Below are positions 1 through 4,775 of a stretch of 6,223 nt of DNA, in pieces. Positions within the stretch are counted from its first letter, which is position 1. Every line of letters begins with the position of its first letter. The notes below the pieces were generated by a model. It did not search any database, had not been told where the DNA came from, and worked only from the letters and a program-made list of their open reading frames with translations. Source of the stretch: Sphingomonas sp. (GTDB lineage Bacteria > Pseudomonadota > Alphaproteobacteria > Sphingomonadales > Sphingomonadaceae); assembly GCA_013822915.1 (NCBI GenBank), contig PNLG01000218.1, forward strand, positions 1 to 6,223, in the 5' to 3' direction. A program made the position numbers and the translations under genes.

Positions 1-568
1 TCAGCACCTTGCCGCCCAGATGGCCGCACTTCTTCTCAGATGCGAGCTGGTCTTCATAGTGAACACCGGCGGCACCTGCCGCGATATAGGCCTTCATGAT
101 TTCAAAGCAGTTGAGCGGGCCGCCGAAACCGGCTTCGGCATCGGCGACAATCGGCGCGAACCAGTCGCGGCTTGCTCCGCCTTCGCTATGTTCGATCTGG
201 TCGGCGCGTTGCAGCGTGTTGTTGATCTTGCGCGCCAGTTCCGGCCCGGCATTGGCGGGGTAGAGCGACTGATCAGGATACATGGCACCCGCGGTGTTGT
301 TGTCGGCGGCGACCTGCCAACCCGACAGGTAAATCGCCTTCAGCCCGGCGCGCACCATCTGCATCGCCTGATTGCCAGAAAGTGCGCCCAGCGCGTTGAT
401 ATAATCTTCCGACTTCAGCAATTCCCACAGCTTGTTCGCGCCTTTGCGTGCCAGCGTGTGCTCAACCAGCACCGACCCGCGCAGCTTGGCCACATCCTCA
501 GGGGTGTAGGGGCGGGTGATGCCGTCGAAACGGCCAGCGGGGGCGGGGATCAGGTCTTCAAAAGTCAT
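1..568 (-). CDS. aceA: Isocitrate lyase, N-terminal 189 residues (gene runs off the left edge)
   Basis: Isocitrate lyase splits isocitrate into glyoxylate and succinate, the first step of the cytoplasmic glyoxylate shunt needed for growth on acetate and fatty acids. Reading leftwards from ATG 568-566 gives 189 codons with no stop. Family hallmarks are clear: SGWQVAAD (residues 82-89), YPDQSLYP (97-104), the metal-binding stretch DAEAGFGG (143-150) and the signature KKCGHLGGK (179-187), whose Cys181 is the catalytic cysteine. The whole protein is normally about 430 residues, so a little under half is visible. The start is supported by an AAAGGAG ribosome site seven bases upstream and by the usual short lead before the conserved core. 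It diverges from an acyl-CoA-type regulator, which fits control by the supply of C2/C3 acyl units. The identification is firm. Confidence 0.97.
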   Translation of the reverse strand, partial: MTFEDLIPAPAGRFDGITRPYTPEDVAKLRGSVLVEHTLARKGANKLWELLKSEDYINALGALSGNQAMQMVRAGLKAIYLSGWQVAADNNTAGAMYPDQSLYPANAGPELARKINNTLQRADQIEHSEGGASRDWFAPIVADAEAGFGGPLNCFEIMKAYIAAGAAGVHYEDQLASEKKCGHLGGKVL

Positions 569-575
569 CGCGCGG

Positions 576-582
576 CTCCTTT
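576..582 (-). promoter_or_regulatory. Ribosome binding site of aceA
   Basis: On the minus strand the sequence reads AAAGGAG, followed by seven bases and ATG at 568. It fixes the aceA start. It also contrasts with the divergent regulator, which has no such site. I did not find a convincing -10/-35 pair for aceA, so its transcript start and leader length (up to about 140 bases) remain unassigned. Confidence 0.75.
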
Positions 583-705
583 GCGTCGCTTGCTTCCGGG
601 GGAGAGTGATGTGCCCCGCTGCACCGCACCAACGGGTTTGGCGAGCGTGCGGCGTCTGGCTTTCGTGTCACGATGTATGCATCACGGCTAAGTGCGATGT
701 CGTTA

Positions 706-720
706 TGTAAATTATTTACA
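706..720. promoter_or_regulatory. Perfect inverted repeat TGTAAAT-T-ATTTACA, candidate operator of the divergent regulator
   Basis: Two seven-base arms, TGTAAAT and ATTTACA, are exact reverse complements around one central T. The site is a strikingly AT-rich island in GC-rich DNA, between the divergent aceA and regulator genes, and it contains the -35 hexamer predicted for the regulator. Symmetry and position suggest the binding site of the dimeric HTH regulator encoded beside it, repressing itself and acting on aceA. Published sites of the related RamB and PccR proteins, as I remember them, are built on TTTGC/GCAAA halves, so the half-site here would differ. Ownership by this regulator is inferred. 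Confidence 0.6.
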
Positions 721-743
721 CGGTGCGACCGTTCCGTCATAAT
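715..743 (+). promoter_or_regulatory. Sigma-70-type promoter of the acyl-CoA-type regulator, predicted leaderless
   Basis: TTTACA (715-720) and CATAAT (738-743) are separated by exactly 17 bases, a good housekeeping promoter. Transcription would begin about seven bases after the -10, at 749-751, essentially on the A of ATG 750. The -35 lies inside the right arm of the 706-720 palindrome, so a protein bound there would block polymerase. Confidence 0.6.
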
Positions 744-749
744 CTCGCC

Positions 750-2132
750 ATGGCGGAGCAGAAAATCCTGGCGGGCTATGCGGTGCGGCGCGTGCGGCGG
801 CAAGCGGGGCTGACGCAGGCGGCAATGGCGGATGCGCTTGGCATTTCGTCGAGCTATCTGAATTTGTTGGAACGGAACCAGCGCCCGCTGTCGGCGGCCT
901 TGCTCGTCCGGCTGGCCGAACAGTTTGACTTTGACGCGCGCGGATTGGCAGCCAATGAACCAGGCGGGGGGGAGGGGGCGTTGCGGCGGCGGCTGGCCGA
1001 CCCGATCTTTGCCGACCTGGCGATGGACCGCGCGGAGCTGATCGAATGGCTGGCCGCAGCCCCCGCAGGGGTAGAGGCGTTTGCCCGCGCCTATGACCGG
1101 ATGGGCACGGGCGATACCGTGGCGCAGGGCCCCGATCCCGTTGCGGCTGTGCGCCGCGAGGTGCAGCGGTGGCGCAACCACTTCCCCGATCTTGATGCCG
1201 CGGCCGAGGCGTTGGCCGATGAATTGCGGCTGGGCGCGGGTGACCTGTATGGCGCGATTGCCGAGCGGTTGCGAGTGCGCCACCAACTAACGATCCGCGT
1301 GCTGCCGGTCGATGTCATGCCCGATGCGCTGCGGCGGCTTGACCTGCATGCGCGCCAGCTTCAGCTGTCGGAACTGCTTGACCCGGCCTCGCGCGCCTTT
1401 GCTGCCGCCTTTCAGCTTGGGCAGATCGAGGCGCGGGGCGAAATGGATGCGCTGGCACGTGGCGGCGGCTTTGGCGACCGGGTGGCCGAACGACTGTATC
1501 GGCGGCATTTGCAAAGCTATTTCGCCGCCGCGCTGATGATGCCCTATGCCCGGTTTCTGCGCGCGTGCGAGGCCACCGGCTATGACGTCGAACTGCTCCA
1601 GCGGCGCTTTGGCGCGGGATTTGAACAGGTCGCGCACCGGCTGACTACGTTGCAGCGGGTGGGCGCGCGCGGGCTGCCCTTTTTCATGGTGCGGATCGAC
1701 CGCGCCGGGCAAGCGTCGAAGCGCTTCTCGGGTGCGAGCGGCGCCGCGCTTGCCACCGCGGAGGGGCGCTGCCCGCTCTGGCACTTGCACATGGCGTTTG
1801 AACGGCCCGGCGCGCTGCACGTTCAGCTTGTGGGGGTCGAGGGGGAGGGACGCTGGCTGACGATGGCGCGCACCGTCGCGCCGCAGGGGCGGCGCTATGG
1901 CGCAACCGCGGCGGAGTTCGTCGTGGGCCTTGGCGTGACCGCCGATCTGGCCGGGCCGTTGGCGGCAGCGCGGGGGATCGACCTGGCGGGGGCGGCGACC
2001 CCGATTGGCCTTGGGTGCCGCCAATGCCTGCGCACAAATTGTCCACAGCGATCCGCCGCACCCGCCGCCCGCCCGCTGATCGTTGACGAGGGCGAGCGCG
2101 GCCTGTCGCCATTCCGCTTTGCCGCGGACTAG
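750..2132 (+). CDS. XRE-family short-chain fatty-acyl regulator (RamB/PccR/ScfR-like)
   Basis: This is a cytoplasmic transcription factor of 460 residues, the usual family size. An N-terminal cro/XRE helix-turn-helix (about residues 8-62, with LTQAAMADALGIS at 21-33 and SYLNLLERNQRPL at 35-47) is followed by a domain related to ImmA/IrrE peptidases. Its HExxH zinc site is lost: the equivalent helix reads FAAAFQLGQIEA at 217-228, so it should not be a protease. The C-terminal part carries the DUF2083-type signature C423-x2-C426-x4-C431-PQR. Characterised relatives (RamB in actinobacteria, PccR in Rhodobacter) sense acyl-CoA status and control acetate or propionate genes. A divergent aceA supports the same role here. 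I chose ATG 750 over the in-frame GTG 723 because the HTH begins just after it and the promoter points to it. Neither start has a ribosome site. The ligand is inferred. Confidence 0.88.
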   Translation: MAEQKILAGYAVRRVRRQAGLTQAAMADALGISSSYLNLLERNQRPLSAALLVRLAEQFDFDARGLAANEPGGGEGALRRRLADPIFADLAMDRAELIEWLAAAPAGVEAFARAYDRMGTGDTVAQGPDPVAAVRREVQRWRNHFPDLDAAAEALADELRLGAGDLYGAIAERLRVRHQLTIRVLPVDVMPDALRRLDLHARQLQLSELLDPASRAFAAAFQLGQIEARGEMDALARGGGFGDRVAERLYRRHLQSYFAAALMMPYARFLRACEATGYDVELLQRRFGAGFEQVAHRLTTLQRVGARGLPFFMVRIDRAGQASKRFSGASGAALATAEGRCPLWHLHMAFERPGALHVQLVGVEGEGRWLTMARTVAPQGRRYGATAAEFVVGLGVTADLAGPLAAARGIDLAGAATPIGLGCRQCLRTNCPQRSAAPAARPLIVDEGERGLSPFRFAAD

Positions 2133-2169
2133 CCGGTTTGCTATGATCTACGACCGAGGGAGCCGGATC

Positions 2170-2607
2170 ATGGAAAAATCGGTCACGCGTTTTCGCTCAA
2201 GTACGTTTCGCTGGCTGTTTGGTAGCCTGAGCGGGTGGGGGACTGTGCTGCTCTGTTTGATTGGCGTTGGGTTATTCATTATCGGCTGGCGCTGGCTGAC
2301 CAATATTGCAACGCAATATGAGCTGACCGATCAGCGGTTGATTATCCAGCATGGCATTATCATCAAAACGACTGATGAGATTGAGCTTTACCGGATCAAA
2401 GATACAAGCATCGCCTATTCAATTATCAATCAATTGACCGATATCGGTACCATTACGATCCGATCGAGCGATGCTACCACAGCGCATGGTGATCTGGTCC
2501 TGCGTGATATCCCAAATGGTCGTGCGATTCGTGAAGATATTCGGCGGCTGACCGATGCCGCGCGACAATTGCGCCGGGTGCGCGAAGTCGACATCGACGT
2601 CGAATAG
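2170..2607 (+). CDS. Membrane-anchored bacterial PH-domain protein (bPH2/YdbS-like)
   Basis: This 145-residue protein has one hydrophobic segment at about residues 22-43 (GWGTVLLCLIGVGLFIIGW), which should anchor it in the inner membrane. A bacterial pleckstrin-homology domain follows, at about 48-127. Typical bPH2 features are YELTDQRLIIQHGII (50-64), the E-I-E-L-Y-R-I-KD strand (70-78) and IGTITI (92-97). Related proteins occur in membrane-associated complexes, but their biochemical role is mostly unknown, so no function is assigned. Start ATG 2170 has GAGGGAG seven bases upstream; ATG 2143, in the same frame, has no such site and would add a charged, unconserved lead. The gene begins 37 bases after the regulator with no clear terminator between, so read-through is possible. 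Its base composition is much more AT-rich than its neighbours: 23 of the 60 bases at 2341-2400 are G or C. Confidence 0.82.
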   Translation: MEKSVTRFRSSTFRWLFGSLSGWGTVLLCLIGVGLFIIGWRWLTNIATQYELTDQRLIIQHGIIIKTTDEIELYRIKDTSIAYSIINQLTDIGTITIRSSDATTAHGDLVLRDIPNGRAIREDIRRLTDAARQLRRVREVDIDVE

Positions 2608-2644
2608 TAAATCCGTTCTAGATCAAATGCTTAGTTGGAATGAT

Positions 2645-2657
2645 GCCCAATTTGGGC
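2645..2657. other. Perfect palindrome GCCCAA-T-TTGGGC in the 2608-2774 gap
   Basis: Six-base arms are exact reverse complements around one T, 38 bases after the PH-domain gene. As RNA it would make a short stem of about five pairs with a three-base loop and no following U-run, so it is a poor intrinsic terminator. A protein-binding site for the downstream TPR gene is equally possible. The rest of this 167-base gap has above-average AT, a TGCTTGC direct repeat (2671-2677 and 2685-2691) and no promoter pair that I would defend. Confidence 0.35.
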
Positions 2658-2774
2658 CACTGATGAGCCGTGCTTGCGGTAAATTGCTTGCTCAAAAGTC
2701 ATAAAACTGCAACATTAATGCCACCAAAGTGAAACCTATGCGCGTTGCTCAGGGGCTTTGGCTGGAGAAAATGA

Positions 2775-3125
2775 ATGAATAAAGTTTATCAAGCCTTGAT
2801 TGTCGCAGCCGCGCTCGGGGTCGCTGGTCCCGGGTTGGCGGCATACAGCGAATTCAACGGATCAGCCGAAATTGCGCGAGGCGATTACGCCGCCGCCGAA
2901 AAGGTTATCGTCAAACAACGCAAGATGTTCGCCAATGATGCGGACCTGATAGTCAATCTTGCCATGGTTTATCGCAAGACAAATCGCGCCGATGAAGCGC
3001 GCGCACTATATCAGCGCCTGCTGAAGCTTCCGAGCGAAGAGCTTGAAATGGCCGGGCGGCTGACCACGTCGCACCGCGTTGCGCGCGAGGCGCTTGCCAA
3101 AATGGACATGCTCGCCGCGCGGTAA
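2775..3125 (+). CDS. Small secreted TPR-type protein
   Basis: The 116-residue product begins with a typical Sec signal peptide: a short basic end (MNKVY), a hydrophobic core (ALIVAAALGVAG) and likely cleavage near residues 22-23 (GLA-A). The mature part is helical and matches the tetratricopeptide pattern. One helix pair includes IARGDYAAAEKVI (33-45), and a better one is LIVNLAMVYRKTNRADEA (58-75) followed by RALYQRLL (76-83). Such proteins are periplasmic adaptors; no partner can be named from context. Start ATG 2775 has GGAG seven bases upstream. An out-of-frame ATG at 2771, only three bases from the same site, opens a three-codon frame (M-N-E-stop) across the real start. It converges on the lipoprotein pair and ends 52 bases from it. 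The TPR assignment is moderate; export is likely. Confidence 0.75.
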   Translation: MNKVYQALIVAAALGVAGPGLAAYSEFNGSAEIARGDYAAAEKVIVKQRKMFANDADLIVNLAMVYRKTNRADEARALYQRLLKLPSEELEMAGRLTTSHRVAREALAKMDMLAAR

Positions 3126-3152
3126 CGCGCTTTGGGGTCAATCGCGCTGTCC

Positions 3153-3174
3153 GACCGGGCGGCGCGGGCCCGTC
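3153..3174. terminator. GC-rich hairpin between convergent genes, possible bidirectional terminator
   Basis: GACCGGGC (3153-3160) can pair with GCCCGTC (3168-3174) around a seven-base GC-rich loop, leaving one unpaired C. It sits between the end of the TPR-type gene (3125) and the stop codon of the second lipoprotein (3178). On the plus strand it is followed only by AATTTA, not a true U-run, so termination efficiency is doubtful. The position between converging ends is the main support. Confidence 0.35.
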
Positions 3175-3177
3175 AAT

Positions 3178-3384
3178 TTATTGCGGCGTCCGAACGGGCG
3201 CCGCTTTCTTGTCAGGCGCAGCGCTAACCGGTGGCGTGCCGTTTTCCGGCTGACCTGCATCAAGGGTCGCCGCCGACTCGTTCAACAGGCTCGCTTCGCT
3301 GGCACTGGCGCCGCCGGGATCACCGGTCGATGCATTGCATGCGGTCAGCAAGAGCGCCGCGAGGAGTGCGGCCCCGCGCGTCAT
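3178..3384 (-). CDS. Small lipoprotein, second gene of the pair
   Basis: A 68-residue product starts MTRGAALLAALLLTAC, a lipoprotein signal with lipobox LLTAC whose Cys16 would be lipid-modified. The remaining 52 residues are rich in Ala, Ser and Pro, look unstructured and match no family I know. Its ATG (3384-3382) overlaps the stop codon of the lipoprotein upstream as ATGA, so translation is probably coupled. The lipobox and coupling argue that it is real despite its length. Membrane attachment is likely; function is unknown. Confidence 0.65.
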   Translation of the reverse strand: MTRGAALLAALLLTACNASTGDPGGASASEASLLNESAATLDAGQPENGTPPVSAAPDKKAAPVRTPQ

Positions 3385-3692
3385 TTCTCGCCCGACCTCT
3401 CACCCGACCCCTCAATTGCGTCGGCGGCATCGCGCAGAGCCTCGCTTGTCTTCGCCTTGCCCTGAGCAGTTGCGGCATCAATCGAGTTGCCGACCGAATC
3501 AATTGCGTTTTCGGCCGCGCCAAAGGCTTTGTCGCTGGCGGCGTCGATGTCGCTCACCGCTTCGCGCATGGTGGCGTTGGCATCGGCGGCGATCGCCTCA
3601 CCCGCTTCGGCGGTTTCATTCCGGGCCGCCGGGCTGCACGCGGTGAGCAGGGAAGCGATGGCAAAGGCCGTAGCGGCAGCGCGCTTGGTCAT
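3381..3692 (-). CDS. Small Ala-rich helical lipoprotein, first gene of the pair
   Basis: From ATG 3692 the product has 103 residues. MTKRAAATAFAIASLLTAC is a lipoprotein signal peptide with lipobox LLTAC and Cys19 as the lipidated residue. The mature part is almost entirely Ala, Asp, Glu, Ser and Thr with regular heptad-like spacing (for example DAASDKAFGAAENAIDSVGN), suggesting a long amphipathic helix or coiled coil. This is similar in character to small stress-type or Lpp-like envelope lipoproteins, though I cannot place it in a named family. The frame stays open upstream to 3785, but ATG 3692 is preferred: the signal peptide begins there and GAGGA lies eight bases upstream. It overlaps the next lipoprotein by four bases and is divergent from the SahR-like gene. 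Confidence 0.72.
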   Translation of the reverse strand: MTKRAAATAFAIASLLTACSPAARNETAEAGEAIAADANATMREAVSDIDAASDKAFGAAENAIDSVGNSIDAATAQGKAKTSEALRDAADAIEGSGERSGEK

Positions 3693-3726
3693 GGTGGTCG
3701 TCCTCTTTCGATCGGTTACCCGTCTC

Positions 3727-3755
3727 CGACTAGCCATCCGCGCGTGGACAGGCAA
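3727..3755 (-). promoter_or_regulatory. Candidate promoter of the lipoprotein pair
   Basis: On the minus strand TTGCCT (3755-3750) and TAGTCG (3732-3727) are 17 bases apart. The -10 is weak. A start near 3720 would give a leader of about 28 bases containing the GAGGA ribosome site. It lies about 30 bases from the 3788-3807 palindrome, outside obvious steric control by it. Confidence 0.3.
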
Positions 3756-3779
3756 TATCGCGACGCGGTCGGGCCTGCG

Positions 3780-3808
3780 TTGCATTGATATAAAGATATC
3801 TTTATATG
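3780..3808 (+). promoter_or_regulatory. Promoter of the sahR-metF-metH operon, predicted leaderless
   Basis: TTGCAT (3780-3785) and TATATG (3803-3808) are 17 bases apart; TTATAT, one base earlier, is an alternative -10. Transcription should begin around 3815, directly at the tandem ATGATG of the regulator gene. Much of the spacer and the -10 lie inside the 20-bp palindrome, so a bound repressor would shut it off. Confidence 0.55.
3788..3807. promoter_or_regulatory. Perfect 20-bp palindrome, probable SahR operator
   Basis: ATATAAAGATATCTTTATAT is its own reverse complement over all 20 bases, an AT-only-looking island in GC-rich DNA. It ends nine bases before the start of the ArsR-methyltransferase gene. 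ArsR-family dimers bind such symmetric AT-rich sites, and as I remember it the motif reconstructed for alphaproteobacterial SahR is very like this one. Binding by the adjacent gene product, with autorepression and control of metF/metH, is inferred from position and symmetry. Confidence 0.78.
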
Positions 3809-3815
3809 ACGTGTC

Positions 3816-4775
3816 ATGATGGTAGCGCTCGTCATTTTCCGTGCCCTTGCCGATGCGACGCGGCTGCGCATTTTGGCGCTGGTCCAGGCCATGGAATTGT
3901 CAGTGGGCGAGCTCGCCCAAGTGCTGGGGCAAAGCCAGCCGCGGGTGTCGCGGCATGTGAAAATCCTGTGCGATGCGGGGCTTGCTGAACGGCGCAAAGA
4001 GGGAAGCTGGGTGTTCGTCGCGCTGGGCGATCGGGCGCGCGTTACCCCGGTGCTCGCCGCGCTTGATGCCTGGCGCAGCGCGGAGAGCGATCATTGGGCG
4101 GTGGCGGACGCGGCGCGGCTGGCGGCGGTGCGCGCGGACCGGGCGGCGGCCGCCAATGCCTGGTTCGAGGCCAATGCCGGCCAATGGGATGCCATTCGCT
4201 CGCTCCACATTGCCGAGGCGGATGTCGAGGCGGCGATGCGCGACATGCTCGGTGCTGCAGCACTCGGGATGCTGATTGACATTGGGACGGGCACCGGGCG
4301 GATGCTGGAGCTGTTCGCGCCGCATGCGCGCCACGCGCTCGGCATTGATCGTTCGTCGGAAATGCTGCGACTGGCGCGCGCGAAGCTGGCCGAGCGAGGG
4401 CTCGCCAATGCCGAATTGCGGCAGGCGGACCTTTATGCGCTGCCCATGGCCGATGCAGCCGCTGACGTTGCGATCATTCACCATGTGTTGCATTTTGCAC
4501 AGCAGCCCGGCGCCGCGATTGCGGAGGCGGCGCGCGTGCTGCGCCCCGGCGGGCGTTTGCTGATCGCCGATTTCGCGCCGCATGACCGCGAGGAGTTTCG
4601 CGCGCAGGGCGGCCACACCCGGCTCGGCTTTTCCGATGAGCAGCTGCATGGCTGGTTCGATGCCGCCGGGCTGGCCCCGGCGCGCACCGAAGCGCTGAGC
4701 GGCGGCAAGCTTACCGTCAAACTCTGGCTTGGCCGCAAGGTTGAACATCTATTGAAAAAGGCGATTGCCGCATGA
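3816..4775 (+). CDS. sahR: ArsR-family regulator fused to a SAM methyltransferase-like domain (SahR-like)
   Basis: This 319-residue protein joins two domains. Residues 1 to about 75 form an ArsR winged helix (FRALADATRLRIL 8-20, recognition helix SQPRVSRHVKIL 40-51, wing RRKEGSWVFVAL 59-70). The ELCVCDL metal motif is absent, so metal sensing is unlikely. After a helical linker, about 145-305 is a class I methyltransferase fold: DIGTGTGRM (155-163), the acidic residue after strand 2 in GIDRSSEM (176-183), ADLYALP (204-210) and LRPGGRLLIAD (242-252). SahR regulators are ArsR proteins that respond to S-adenosylhomocysteine and control methionine-cycle genes; here the second domain is a natural SAH/SAM sensor. 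An in-frame TGA at 3807-3809 leaves only ATG 3816 or 3819 as start, with no room for a ribosome site. It overlaps metF by ATGA. Whether it also methylates something is open. Confidence 0.87.
   Translation: MMVALVIFRALADATRLRILALVQAMELSVGELAQVLGQSQPRVSRHVKILCDAGLAERRKEGSWVFVALGDRARVTPVLAALDAWRSAESDHWAVADAARLAAVRADRAAAANAWFEANAGQWDAIRSLHIAEADVEAAMRDMLGAAALGMLIDIGTGTGRMLELFAPHARHALGIDRSSEMLRLARAKLAERGLANAELRQADLYALPMADAAADVAIIHHVLHFAQQPGAAIAEAARVLRPGGRLLIADFAPHDREEFRAQGGHTRLGFSDEQLHGWFDAAGLAPARTEALSGGKLTVKLWLGRKVEHLLKKAIAA

Noticed and set aside
671..690. Possible second palindrome around ATGCAT between aceA and the regulator
   Set aside because: Only short arms pair (GATG/CATC) with mismatches beyond; too weak to call.
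20..691. Plus-strand open frame opposite aceA
   Set aside because: It is the complement of a clearly recognised isocitrate lyase and crosses its promoter region.
1287..2024. Long open frame on the minus strand opposite the acyl-CoA-type regulator (and another at 558-1286)
   Set aside because: Arg/Pro/Gln-rich translation with no domain, typical of antisense frames in GC-rich DNA; the plus strand has a convincing full-length protein.
2133..2169. Terminator between the regulator and the PH-domain gene
   Set aside because: No stable stem followed by a T-run is visible in these 37 bases.
3231..3788. Plus-strand open frame across the lipoprotein pair
   Set aside because: No signal or domain; the minus strand has two lipobox proteins with ribosome site and ATGA overlap.
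3816..4040. Metal-sensing ArsR/SmtB function for the fusion regulator
   Set aside because: The ELCVCDL-type metal ligand motif is missing; only an isolated Cys52 is present in that helix, and the neighbours are methionine genes.
4756..4761. AAAAGG as a strong ribosome site for metF
   Set aside because: It is weak and ten bases from the start; coupling through the ATGA overlap explains translation better.
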